56,268 nt of DNA, taken from positions 1-56,268 of the forward strand of contig RPFO01001860.1 of the NCBI GenBank assembly GCA_009746045.1. The letters are read 5' to 3'. The notes under the pieces were generated by a model. That model worked only from the letters and a program-made list of their open reading frames with translations, searched no databases and was not told where the DNA came from. Positions within the stretch are counted from its first letter, which is position 1. Each line of letters begins with the position of its first letter. This stretch comes from Mesostigma viride (taxonomy: Eukaryota; Streptophyta; Mesostigmatophyceae; Mesostigmatales; Mesostigmataceae). Shown here piece by piece: positions 8,974 through 19,749 of this stretch. A program made the position numbers and the translations under genes.

Positions 8974-9831
8974 ATGGCTACCAAGGAAGCGTGCTACAAG
9001 CAATTCCGGGCAACAAGCAAGTCCATCACAACGTTTGATGGGCGGTCTCTGAGGAAATGGGAAGAAATCAAGGCTGTGTTGAAGGCCTTAGCATCGGCCT
9101 ATTGTGACCTGGTCAAGGTCCTAACTGGAGAGGAGGATTCGCTAAAGGAGGTCAAGACTGCGCTGCTGGAGGCGGAGGAGCTACTGCACGGAAGGCGTTC
9201 TGCTCAAGCAAAGAAGGAGGGCTCCCCTAACGGCCAGGTTTTCCACACTACTACGAAGAAAAGTGGAGGAAAGAGGCGGTGCAATTACTGCAAGAAGGCC
9301 GGGCACGTGGACACCCAGTGCTGGGAGAAGCATCCGGAGCTGAAGCAAGAACGCAAGAACAAGGCAACGCGACGGAACCAAGCGAGAAAGGAGCACTCAC
9401 CAGGTGCCAGCGAGGCGCGTATCACCGAGGAGGCTGCGGAGCGGTCCGGCTTCGTCTTCGCCACCATCGCCGAGTCGCCATCGCCGTCGGATGCTGCTGC
9501 ACTCACGCAGTATGAAAAGAAAGCACCGACCAGCTGGGTGCTGGATTCCGCAGCGAGCTGTCACATGACGCCATGCCCGTCGGACTTCGTGTGCCTGCAC
9601 CCTCATGACAGGGAAATCGCCGGCTCAGGCGGCCAACTGAAGGCGACAGCCATCGGGACTGTCAAACTGAAGCTGCCGGGTCAGGACGCGGACGTGCACC
9701 TCCAAAACGCGCTGCTCGTTCCCAGGCTGAGCACCCGACTTCTATCAGTCGGCCAGCTCGTCAAGGATGGCCACAACGTCGACCTCGCCAGCGGGTTGCT
9801 GTGCTGGACAGCAGGCCCTGCAGCATCGTGA
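8974..9831 (+). CDS. Copia Gag-protease remnant
   Basis: A 285-residue ORF (ATG 8974; an in-frame upstream TTG at 8956 is ignored). CNYCKKAGHVDTQC (about residues 103-116) is a CX2CX4HX4C zinc knuckle. WVLDSAASCHMT is the active-site motif of copia aspartic proteases (DS(A/G)AS). LLVPRLSTRLLSVGQLVKDG is the Gag-pre-integrase signature. The N-terminal Gag domain is shorter than usual. The frame ends at GLLCWTAGPAAS, while the neighbouring frame from ~9801 continues with plausible pre-integrase sequence, suggesting a frameshift. Confidence 0.85.
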   Translation: MATKEACYKQFRATSKSITTFDGRSLRKWEEIKAVLKALASAYCDLVKVLTGEEDSLKEVKTALLEAEELLHGRRSAQAKKEGSPNGQVFHTTTKKSGGKRRCNYCKKAGHVDTQCWEKHPELKQERKNKATRRNQARKEHSPGASEARITEEAAERSGFVFATIAESPSPSDAAALTQYEKKAPTSWVLDSAASCHMTPCPSDFVCLHPHDREIAGSGGQLKATAIGTVKLKLPGQDADVHLQNALLVPRLSTRLLSVGQLVKDGHNVDLASGLLCWTAGPAAS

Positions 9832-11787
9832 CGAGGAACAACACCTACTTTTTGCCCGCGCGCGGTGCGGACGCAGCGATGGACGCCATCCCAGAGCTGA
9901 AATCTTCGGCGACGAGCTTCAAGGACGTCGACGTGCCTGTCAAGGGCAGAAAATGGCGAGCAGCGAGCGCAGCATCTCACGTGCCTCGGGACACGCGGCG
10001 GAGTGGCTGGCCGTGGGCCTAACGGTCATACTGGCCATGCTTGCCCGTGTATGCGGGATCGGGGGCGGCCTACTGGGCATTACTCGCACACTGCGTGGCT
10101 TTTTATACTCTGCGCCGGCCCAGTGGAAGTTCACGCCAATTCGAGAAGTTTCCAGCGCAATGGAGAAGTCCGTGTCAGACGCTGAAGTACTTCCAGAAAC
10201 TGCGGTCCAGAACAGCCCAGTGCAGGCGGAGCGCGTTGTCGCCGCCAGCATACCAGGTGATACTGGTGCTAGTAACCAAAGTCCGGCGACCAGACCAAAG
10301 GCGCGGCGCTCGAACGCTGCCAGCCTAACTGAGGGGGAACAAATTCGTGACGCGAGGGCGAAATCGACCAAGCTGCCAAATTTTTCCAAGTCCTGGACTG
10401 CCAAGTCCGGTGCTGGCGCGAGGCCTCGAGCGAGCCGACCACGTCGTGGACAGCGACCTGTCAGCCAAAGTGCGGTCAAGCACCAACGGTCAAGTCGACT
10501 GCAAAATGCTGCCAAGGCATCACGTCGGTCAGTTGACGGTGTTCGGCCAGGCCATGGCATTTGCAATTGCGCTAGCTGCAACGACCCTTGGAAATTGTCG
10601 CCCAGGATGCACAGACCCCACTCCTCAAGGTTGCCCTAATGTTTTGTCTGTGGGAAATGAACTTGTATGTCGACTTTTGTGTCGTGTTTGCTGGAAATTG
10701 TGAGGCGCCGTAAGCCTGCGTTTTCTGGTTCTTTCTTTGTGTTCTTCCAGCAATTATGTGTTTATTTTGCCATGCGTTCAGTGGCAATGGCCCACGCATT
10801 TTGGTATTGTTCCCACGAGACGTTTTCTACGTACCTGGAGTGTATATCCAGAGTTTTTGCACGCTATTTGTGGCACTAGTCTGCGGCGTAGTGAAGCGCC
10901 GTTGTATCGTCGTCTACGACTTGTTTTCGTAAGTAAAGTGCCTGTGACGCGTGTGTTATTTTGTTTTGTGCTGAGAGCATTGCTTGTATGCAAATGCTTA
11001 CGTCCTTTGTGTCGAATTCGGCTGTGCATTTCGGCATAGCCTGTAATGTCGGACGTAATGTTTACTCTCGGGCACTGATTTGTGAATCGTGACGAAGTAA
11101 TCGTTACCTGTGTTCGCCTTTGTGGCGGTAATGTTTTGCACGTCCTGTTTTCTTTGCTATGAAGCGTGTTTATCTGTTATGGCCACTGTGTTTTGTGTTG
11201 AAGGTTGTATTGTACCTTGTTTGTGTGGCATTTGTTGCCAATATGTTTGTTTGCTCACCCCGTTTATTTGGCGTAAAACGTGATGTTGGTGTCATTTATT
11301 TGTGAGATGGCGTATGTTATGTTGCTCCGTGTGTGTACAGCACGTGTTGTTGCCGTTACCCTACCTCTATACCGTTTGGGTTAGCTCATAGGGACTTTCT
11401 TTGTTGGCATGTGTTGCCGTATTATATGTGTGGGACTGTGTGCCCCTATTGTGTCCATGGGCAGCCGCTTTGAGTGAGGGGGGAATGTAGCATCTAGAGC
11501 ACTTTTTCCAACTAAGGGTTGGGTATCAGCCATCCAGGATGGGCAGCTAGTGCGTCGCTGCTATGGTTGGACACTCATTCGCGTTGCCGGGGGGGACGGA
11601 TCAGTGGCGGTAGTGCGGCTCATGACCGCATGTTGGAGCTTCAAGCGTTTCACGAGGACGGCATCTTCATTTTCAGTTGCACCATGCTAGCAACTGGACG
11701 GCATGCTACGAGCATGTGGTTAAGGGGGGTGTTGAGATTCCACCTACCCAGTCATCTTTTGCATTGTGCCCATGTGGCTAAGGGGGG
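9832..11787. other. Copia internal region without recognisable genes
   Basis: About 2 kb between the Gag-protease remnant and the 3' LTR. An ORF at about 9767-10,639 has no recognised domain. From about 10,640 on the DNA is T/G-rich and non-coding. A polypurine tract AAGGGGGG lies immediately before the 3' LTR (11,780-11,787); a second copy of GTGG(C/T)TAAGGGGGGTGTT occurs near 11,717. Confidence 0.6.
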
Positions 11788-12594
11788 TGTTAGGGATATT
11801 ATATCCACCTGGCCACAATATATCCCAGCCTGATTTATTTCTTGTTGGATTTATTCCATATGGACTGGGAATTTGATAGCTATGATGAGCTAGATGGAAC
11901 AGGCTCAATGAGCTGATCAATATTCATGTGCCATAGTCCTATACTTGGACATGGATGACTTGTACCTGAGTCAGCCTAGTAGCATCACGTATTTGATTGA
12001 CAAGTGGTGCTATGGCCTATTGGACAAGTGTTTGGTCCATGAGCTGACAAGTGTTGGAAGCTCATGATGACACATGTTATGACTTACATGATGACAAGTG
12101 GGTAGACTCATTGCATGACACTTGTCACTCCAAGGAGAAGAGATGTGTCACTTTATTAATCATGTTATGTGGCACATTATTACGTAGACACTTGGCATCT
12201 AGCTATTATGCCAGCTCATTGGATCATGTCTAGAATGTTCTAGGAATGTTCTAAGAATATGCCAGGAATATTCCTGGAATATACTGAGAATATGCTGGGA
12301 ATATGCTAGGAATATGCTAGGATGTTTCTACAAGCTTCTGTGATGATGTCATTGCTGATGTCATCCTTCCTAGCCTAAAAGGTATAAAAGGAAACTGCCC
12401 CCTAAGGGCAGGTACCTCCATTCAACCTCCATTCAAGCTCTTCTCCAACTATTATATTCTAATAAAGCCATTTATTCTTCCACGTAAATTGTCTTCAACC
12501 TCTCTTTCTTTCAGCACCTGCAAGGTGTGTGGGTAGCAAGGCCAAGCACAAGGCATTGTGTAAAACCCATTAGTCTCCTCTCCCAATTCAAACA
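11788..12594 (+). repeat. 3' LTR
   Basis: An 807-bp copy of the 5' LTR, ending CAAACA directly before the TTCCT duplication. It differs from the 5' LTR by one missing C near 11,965 and a TTA/ATA difference near 11,858. Confidence 0.93.
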
Positions 12595-12970
12595 TTCCTG
12601 TCGGCCCCGAACCTGGAGGAGGTCCGGAACCGCCTGCGATACTCGCTCAAGATATCGGTCCCCACCGAGACGCTCGTGCAGAAGGCGCGCATGGTGTACG
12701 AATCCCGACGCGACATTCGCTTGCTCGAGCGGCGGTCGGTGACGCGTGGCAGCTGCGACGACCGGTGGGATCTGCTCGACGAGCTGAACCGCGACCTGAT
12801 GGCGAAGATGAGCCGCGAGCGGGAACTCTATTGCAACTCGGACCTGTTCCGCCGACTTGCGAGCGTCGCGCTGGGCGAGGCCAATTTGAGCAGCTTCGTC
12901 AACCCGCTGCAGGAGTACACGGTCGAGTCCCTCCGCAACAACAAGAACAACCCCATCATCATCGACAACA

Positions 12971-13780
12971 TCATGGACCCCTGAGTCGCGCGTGCATCGC
13001 GCACATCCGAAATGATCGCGCGGGGTTTTTACACCGACGTCCGGCGAGGACCCACACGGAACAATGACGCTTTCCGATTCGACGCTGATCCGCGCGATGT
13101 TTCCGCTCGCACGCTTTAAGAATTTTGGAGGGCGTCGACCGCATCACGACCGACCTACCGTCTGATTGGTCCACGACCTCCATGCCCAACCGTTTGTACA
13201 TGTCCACGAGTTTCATATTGAGCATGACTTCGGAAGCCATCATCCTCGGATCAGGGTTTCTCCCTGCCTTGACTCTAAATTCATAGCTTTCGAGCGTACG
13301 CGGAAACTTTTCGAGGTATTTTAAAGCCTTATCTTTGTCGTTTTCCAATATAGGTTGGCCCGGGCGCCAACCTCGAGCCAATAGTGTCATTGTCCCATCA
13401 GGATCCACCCAGCCGTGACTAAGATTGAGCTCGGTGGCGAGGACAAACATGGCCTTCCCGAGTCCCGCCGTCCCTTCGCGTTCTTCCTTCGTGGCCACTT
13501 TCCCGTGTTGGGAATTCTCAGAGGCGTGCACGATAAAATCTTTCACCACCAGCCCGTCTTCACCTCCTCGAGGTTCGACATGTATGTATCCCAGTTCGTG
13601 CACAGCTTCCCGCAACGGGGTCCGGGGGTAATTTTCCGGAAATTGGAGGATGACATCCACTCCGCCCGACCTTCCTTCCGTCGACTGGAATTCAAGGGGG
13701 TACTCTTTCCCGCCGATCCGAATTACCCGTCCCGTCGGATGCGTCAGATCCTCGATAGGGTCGCGTTTTCTCTTCGACAT
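12971..13780 (-). CDS. GNAT-like acetyltransferase with C-terminal Cys/His motif
   Basis: A 269-residue protein. LGKAMFVLATELNLSHGW and LVDMYKRLGMEVVDQSDGRS then VVM (about residues 188-210) resemble the last strands of GNAT N-acetyltransferases, where (Y)xRLGFE...M is typical. The acetyl-CoA-binding R/Q-x-x-G-x-G/A loop is not clear. The C-terminus, HCSVWVLAGRRCKNPARSFR followed by MCAMH, fits a C...GxxC...C-x-x-H metal-binding motif like the one at the N-terminus of the metalloprotease encoded divergently 56 bp away. The acetyltransferase call is moderate. Intact frame. Confidence 0.55.
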   Translation of the reverse strand: MSKRKRDPIEDLTHPTGRVIRIGGKEYPLEFQSTEGRSGGVDVILQFPENYPRTPLREAVHELGYIHVEPRGGEDGLVVKDFIVHASENSQHGKVATKEEREGTAGLGKAMFVLATELNLSHGWVDPDGTMTLLARGWRPGQPILENDKDKALKYLEKFPRTLESYEFRVKAGRNPDPRMMASEVMLNMKLVDMYKRLGMEVVDQSDGRSVVMRSTPSKILKACERKHRADQRRIGKRHCSVWVLAGRRCKNPARSFRMCAMHARLRGP

Positions 13781-14163
13781 ATTATTTATACAAGTCCATA
13801 AAAAATTGAATCAATTATCGCTCCCCTTTGTAAACAATGTCACGATGCACCAGGAAGACGTTACAGGGGAGACAATGCCTCCACGCCGCGGTCGGAAGGG
13901 GCAAGACTTGCGCCACGCACCTGGCCTGTTCTGCAAGACGGAGGGGCGTGCACGTGGCGAGACAGGGGGGAGGGGGCGCGTGGAATGGACCGCCTCTCCC
14001 GCCCGGCGTGTGGGACTCCCTGCCCACGGACGTCGTCCGGGATATCGCGAAAAGGTCGGGCCAGTTCCTGATCGACCCGCGCGCGATGAAGGCCGGACTC
14101 AGCGGGCTCCGGAAGATCAAAGAGGAACAGGCAAAGCCGTCGATCGAGGAACGCCGTAAGTTA

Positions 14164-14371
14164 CAGTTAGGTGAAATAGTGCCGGAACCTTTTTGCCGTT
14201 GGGGCAAATCGGTCCGGAACACTATTTTGCCCGGAATCACCACTTCCGAGCACCCAAGTTAATTCGGCCGAATTAACTTGGGTGCTCGGAAGTGGTGATT
14301 CCGGGCAAAATAGTGTTCCGGACCGATTTGCCCCAACGGCAAAAAGGTTCCGGCACTATTTCACCTAACTG
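14164..14371. mobile_element. 208-bp palindromic MITE, TSD TTA
   Basis: A full-length inverted repeat: CAGTTAGGTG at the left is mirrored by CACCTAACTG at the right, with the axis near GAATTAATTCGGCCG-like sequence in the centre. It is flanked by TTA at 14,161-14,163 and 14,372-14,374. Each arm is itself hairpin-forming (GTGCCGGAACC...GGTCCGGAACAC). The 3-bp TTA duplication would fit PIF/Harbinger-type elements, but the superfamily is not proven. It shares GGAACCTTTTTGCC with the element at 42,469-42,959. Confidence 0.9.
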
Positions 14372-15199
14372 TTACCCCGGTATAACGGGACCGCAGAACA
14401 AACCAAGCGGTACTCGGAACTTAACGATCAACTTAAGAAGATCAGTCCGTACTGGGATATGCTGGGTGACAAGCAGAAACTGCTCGGCAGGAACCGGATG
14501 CTGCAAGACAAGATCGACGGAAGGCTGTTCATGGGGCGAAAGAGGGACCCGGGGGACAAGAAGACGTGGTTCAACCCGAAGACGCAGCGGTTCGAAGAGC
14601 CCGACCCGCGAGTCGAGTTCTTCGAACGCCGCACCGCCGGACTGGACGCGTCCGAGTTTCCCACCAAGGAACAATTCGACAAAGAGTTCGCACAGTACTT
14701 GGAGGACTTGAAAAAGGGAGACCGCGACCTCTTGGACGAACCCCGCCGTCGTGGCGCCCATTTCGACCGCCGGCCGTCCAAGGACATCCGCACGCGAGTG
14801 GATCACACCCTCCCGACCCTCGACGATCTAGACATTCCCATGAAGAACGTCGTGAAGGAACTCGAGCTGCGTCTGGGCAAGAAGCGCAACCAGCTCATGG
14901 AGGACGGGAAGCTGGACCTCACGGACGCAGACGTCGACACGATCGCGCAGGTGCTCAACAAGCACGTGTTCGGGGGCGGGTTGCCCATGGACGACACCGT
15001 GCCCCAAACACCCGTAGGTTTGGTAAATTTGCATTTACCAAAACCAAATTTTTTGAGATATGCGTTTTTTGGTCTTCAATGACGCATATGGTTGGGAAAA
15101 ACACCAAAACAATGTTCTGACAAAAAAATTTTCATGGCTTGTGTCAGAAAATTGACGTGAAGGTGCTTTTCAGGGCATTTTGTGCCAAATATGACATGT

Positions 15200-16560
15200 C
15201 AATTTTTCCTGACTGCAGTTTTGCTCATAAATAGGCCCCAATGTGGTGGTTAAGGTCTATCTAGTACCCCAAGAGGGATTGCAAAGTTGCACATTTTTTG
15301 GATACCTGCAGGGGTCCCAACGGTGACGTCAAGTAGCATAAAAAACGCGGTTTTGCTCGGTTTTAGCCTGTTTAGGCACCCTAGACCATGCAAATGAGAT
15401 CAGATTGCAGCCAAACTTGGCAGCTGCCCTTGCCATGCTGAACAAAGAACATGTGCAAAGTTGCACATTTTTTGGATGCCTGCAGGGCACCCTGGGTGAC
15501 GTCAAATAGCATAAAAACCGCATTTTTGCTCGGTTTGAGCTCATTTAGGCACCCTAGACCATGCAAATGAGATCAGATTGCAGCCAAACTTGGCAGCTGC
15601 CCTTGCCATGCTGAACAAAGAACATGTGCAAAGTTGCACATGTTTTGGATGCCTGCAGGGCACCCTGGGTGACGTCAAATAGCATAAAAAACGCATTTTT
15701 GCTCGGTTTCAGCCCATTTAGGCACCCTAGACCATGCAAGTCAGCTCAGATTGCAGCCAAACTTGGCAGCTGCTCTTGACATGCTGAAACACGAACATGT
15801 GCAAAGTTGCACATGTTTTGGATACCTGCAGGGCACCCTGGGTGACGCCAAGTAGCATAAAATTAATTGACGCGAAGGCGCAAATACGACATGTCAATTT
15901 TTCCTGACTGCAGTTTTGCTCTAAACATGGCCCATATGTGGTGGTTAAGGTCTATCTAGTACCCCAAGAGGGATTGCAAAGTTGCGCATTTTTTGGATAC
16001 CTGCAGGGGTCCCAACGGTGACGTCAAGTAGCATAAAAACCGCATTTTTGCTCGGTTTTAGCCTGTTTAGGCACCCTAGACCATGCAAATGAGATCAGAT
16101 TGCAGCCAAACTTGGCAGCTGCCCTTGCCATGCTGAACAAAGAACATGTGCAAAGTTGCACATTTTTTGGATGCCTGCAGGGCACCCTGGGTGACGTCAA
16201 ATAGCATAAAAACCGCATTTTTGCTCGGTTTGAGCCCATTTAGGCACCCTAGACCATGCAAGTGAGCTCAGATTGCAGCCAAACTTGGCAGCTGCCCTTG
16301 CCATGATGAACAAAGAACATGCGCAAAGTTGCACATTTTTTGGATGCCTGCAGGGCACCCTGGGTGACGTCAAATAGCATAAAAAACGCATTTTTGCTCG
16401 GTTTTAGCCTGTTTAGGCACCCTAGACCATGCAAATGAGCTCCTGAAGATTGCAGCCAAACTTGGCAGCTGCCCTTGGTATGCTGCAAAAAGCACATTTG
16501 CAACGTTTCACATTTTTGGATACCTGCAGGGCACCCTGGCTGATGCCAAGTAGCATAAGA
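15200..16560 (+). repeat. Left subterminal repeat array (~173-bp unit)
   Basis: Units with AGGCACCCTAGACCATGCAA begin at about 15,374, 15,547, 15,720, 16,069, 16,242 and 16,415. Each contains TGGATGCCTGCAGGGCACCC and GTGACGTCAA. A second unit type starting near CCCCAAGAGGGATTGCAAAG occurs at about 15,270 and 15,961. Some repeats give short spurious ORFs on the minus strand. Confidence 0.9.
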
Positions 16561-16596
16561 TTATTTGACGTGAAAGCGCGAATACGTCATTTCAAA

Positions 16597-17324
16597 TGGG
16601 TGGGTGGGTGGGTGGTACGTGGGTGGCCCGTGGGTAGGTGCAGGTGGGTGGGTGGGTGGGTGGGTGGGTGGGTGGGTGGGTGGGTGGGTGGGTGGGTGGG
16701 TGGGGGTGGGTGGGTGGGTGGGTGGGTGGGTGGGTGCATGGGTGGGTGGGTGCATGGGTGGGTGGGTGCGTGGGTGGGCGGGTGGGTGGGTGGGTGGGTG
16801 GGTGGGTGGGTGGGTGGGTGGGTGGGTGGGTGGGTGGGTGGGTGGTGGGTGGGTGGGTGGGTGGGTGGGTGGGTGGGTGGGTGGGTGGGTGGGTGGGTGG
16901 GTGGGTGGGTGGGTGGGTGGGTGGGTGGGCGGGTGGTGGGTGGGCGGGTGGGTGGGTGGGTGGGTGGTGGGTGGGTGGGTGGGTGGGTGGTGGGTGGGTG
17001 GGTGGTGGGTGGGTGGTGGGTGGGTGGGTGGGTGGGTGGGTGGGTGGGTGGGTGGGTGGGTGGGTGGGTGGTGGGTGGGTGGGTGGGTGGGTGGGTGGGT
17101 GGGTGGGTGGGTGGGTGGGTGGGTGGGGGGTGGTGGGTGGGTGGTGGGTGGGTGGGTGGGTGGGTGGGTGGGTGGGTGGGGTGGGTGGGTGGGTGGTGGG
17201 GGTGGGTGGGTGGGTGGTGGGTGGGTGGGTGGGTGGGTGGGTGGGTGGGGGTGGGGGGTGGGGGGGGTGGGTGGGTGGGTGGGGGGGGTGGGGGGGGTGG
17301 GTGGGGGGGTGGGGGGTGGGGGGT

Positions 17325-17369
<45 letters not shown>

Positions 17370-17490
17370 CGGGGGGCGGGCGGGTGGGCGGGCGGGTGGG
17401 GGGGGGGGGGGGGGGGGGGGGGGGGCGGGCGGCGGGCGGGCGGGCGGGCGGGGGCGGCGGGCGGGCGGGCGGGCGGGGTGGGTGGGTGGG
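16597..17490 (+). repeat. (TGGG)n microsatellite with long poly-G runs
   Basis: About 0.9 kb of nearly pure TGGG/TGGGG repeats changing to uninterrupted G runs (about 17,328-17,369 and 17,399-17,425) and then GGGC repeats. All three frames are open for hundreds of codons, which has no coding meaning. Strong G-quadruplex potential on the plus strand. Confidence 0.95.
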
Positions 17491-19749
17491 TGCCGTGGGG
17501 AGGCCTGCCTCTGTTAGTACTTAGTCTACGCATTACCCAATCGAGCATATGTGCTCGCATGAGTGAGTCTCACACAGCTGGATGGCCGCTACAGTTGTGG
17601 ATAGGGATTGGTGTGCCTCACACAACGATAAATCTATAGATAGGCCCTAGTAAGATGTTGCAATGTACTATCACCTAAAAATGCTTCCCCACATCAATTA
17701 ACATGTTCATCATTGCAAATAAAGCGAATTTCTTCCTGCCACTGTGGTAAGCAACGGACTGTGGTAACGGCCACTCGGCCAGCCCAATGCTTAACCAAAA
17801 GTACGCCAAGAAAGTGCAGGGCTAAGTTTGATTTCCTCCTCAGGGTCCACGCCTGGTCATGCTGCATGCGCACTTAAGCCCATATTTTTTAACAGCTTCA
17901 GCCTCGAAAACACCCGCCCTTCTTACCTTTTGATTGCCTCGATCGCGTGTCACAATAGGACAACTGGTCATCACCGCCATCGGGGTCAAGGTTCGACCAC
18001 TTCCGGTCCAGTCTGCAATCCCATTGCCCGAAACTTCATTTCACCAGGAATAGGTTCCGCGACTGCACATTTCCAATGGATGGTGCCGAGAATGCCAACA
18101 TAGCCGAGCTCGTGAGCATCACCAGCAGCTTGCAGTATTCAGCTGCTCAAGTTCGATTCATCAAGGGCCTGCACGAGTTGCAAAATTGATCAGCAGCCAG
18201 TCCTCGTGCTCGCACGGGAAAAAAAGAATTTCCCCTTGAGAAAATGCCAAAACATTCATTATTATTATAACAGCAGATCTGTAAATATACTCGAACTCTC
18301 GGTTGGTCAGCGCGCTACCTTTCACCGTACTTCCGCGGTGTGGTATTAGCCAAGCCAGCAACCGGACTTTCTCCCGTCATGCAGTGTCTCTAGATGTTTA
18401 ATAGCAACATTCCAGGACGCAAGAGAACCCATTACCCCAGGACCTCCGAAGTATGTCATTCTGCCAGCTGCCTATAAATAAAACCTCTTCGAAACGACTG
18501 AGCAACGAAAACTAAACCGTTGACCAATGACCAAATCAGCATTACTCATTGATGGCAAATAAAATAGACATGGTTTGAGCCGGAATGGGTAGTCCTCTGC
18601 CGAATTCGCATGTTGCCGTCTATACGACTATACAGATTCATAGCATTTCGAAGAACAATCCTTCGACGTTGCTTGGCAGTTGGCTGCTTGTGAAATGGCG
18701 GCTTTTGGGCAGGGGCCACTGCGACCACGTGCATGTCCTGTCCAGTTTACTGTGTCCTCGTGTCGCATCACGAGTCTGTCAATTATTTGTTTGTACAGTC
18801 TGTCATTATTAGGTATCGTACAATGCTGGCTATATTTTGTCTCGACTCACCAGGCCGAGGCCTGGCCTCTTCCTCGTCCGACCTGTCAATTATGTCAATT
18901 ATGTCAATTATGTCAATTATGTCAATTATGTCAATTATTTGTTTGCGTAAACTTTTGCTAGACTTTCAATATTAAAGTTTTATTTTCCAAGGAAAATCAC
19001 TAAAATCTGCACTTTCTAAGGGCTTTGATACCAAGACCTAGTAATTTTGACTATGTAGTTTTGACCATGCAACTACGTAAGATTCTAATACTTTACAAAT
19101 GCTCCCAAACAAATAATTGACATAATTGACATAATTGACATAATTGACATAATTGACATAATTGACAGGCTGGCCAACCAGGCGGTGCGTGCCAGCGTGC
19201 ACGGGCACTGCGTCTTTTGGCACAAGGTGCCGGGGCTGGTGTGAATTATGCAGCCTGCAATACCATCCCAGCACTCGGGCAGCAATTTTCTCGCATAGCC
19301 GTCGTAAGTTAAAGGTGCTCTATAAGCGACACGCGAGGCTGAGCGAGAATGCTAGACATTCGATTAATATTGATGGCGGTTGCCTTGCTGACAGAAGGCG
19401 TACGATGCGCGCGATCGGTCGAATTCTCCGAATGGCCGCAGTCACCGAAACCTTGGGTGATAGCGGTCTTGCCGGCCGCTGTCGTCGCAGTATTTCTGTT
19501 GTGATCATAATACTTAATTAGGCCCCACCGTCTAGGTAATCTAGTCGCTCTACACGTAAGCCAGCCTTTATTTCAATGCACAAGGCAACACATTTCCATC
19601 ACCATTCATCTTCATCATCCTGAACGACTCGAACACGCGGACAAGATAACGGCAGGCTCGAGCTACCATGGTCCGGATTCTCCCGATTTCTGGCCTGCGC
19701 TGGTTGTCTCCTTGATAATACTTAATATTGCTTTTGGTGGGATTTTGCG
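17491..19749. other. Element interior, no recognisable gene
   Basis: About 2.2 kb of mid-GC sequence with only short ORFs lacking domains. The only structure seen is the TGTCAATTA inverted repeat at 18,882-19,169. Confidence 0.5.
18882..19169. repeat. 64-bp perfect inverted repeat built from a 9-bp tandem repeat
   Basis: The left arm (18,882-18,945) is CC followed by six copies of TGTCAATTA and TTTGTTTG. The right arm (19,106-19,169) is its exact reverse complement, with a 160-bp loop between. A single copy of TGTCAATTATTTGTTTG also lies at about 18,777. Possibly the TIRs of a small nested element; no clear target duplication is seen. Confidence 0.85.

Larger units (their letters stand above)
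8083..12594 (+). mobile_element. Non-autonomous Ty1/copia-type LTR retrotransposon (TR-GAG-like)
   Basis: Two almost identical LTRs (8083-8890 and 11,788-12,594) start TGTTAGGG and end CAAACA. They flank 2.9 kb of internal sequence and are bordered by the perfect 5-bp duplication TTCCT (8078-8082 and 12,595-12,599). A primer-binding site and a polypurine tract are present. The interior encodes only a Gag-like zinc knuckle and a copia-type protease region; no integrase, reverse transcriptase or RNase H is seen. LTRs differ by about one base and one indel, so the insertion is young. Confidence 0.95.
7952..12984 (+). pseudogene. Unknown viral-type gene split by a copia element
   Basis: The first part (7952-8082, starting MLPVNVPPNAFSYADFVGG) runs straight into the 5' LTR. 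The second part resumes after the right-hand target duplication (12,600-12,984, from SAPNLEEVRNRLRY to NPIIIDNIMDP). Discounting the element and one TTCCT copy leaves a single uninterrupted frame of about 171 residues. The C-terminal two thirds are charged and helical. No family is recognised. The gene ends 14 bases inside the convergent GNAT-like gene. Its intact frame shows the insertion is recent compared with any loss of coding capacity. Confidence 0.75.

Noticed and set aside
15329-16503. Several 60-84-residue ORFs on the minus strand and their mirror at 21,228-23,016
   Set aside because: They are the same translation of the subterminal repeat unit.
16450-17639. Long ORFs of Gly/Val/Trp or His/Pro/Thr repeats
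   Set aside because: Trivial translation of the TGGG microsatellite, open in all frames on both strands.
17828-18103. 91-codon ORF in the 8.5-kb element
   Set aside because: No recognisable motif, no codon signal and no paralogue in the window.
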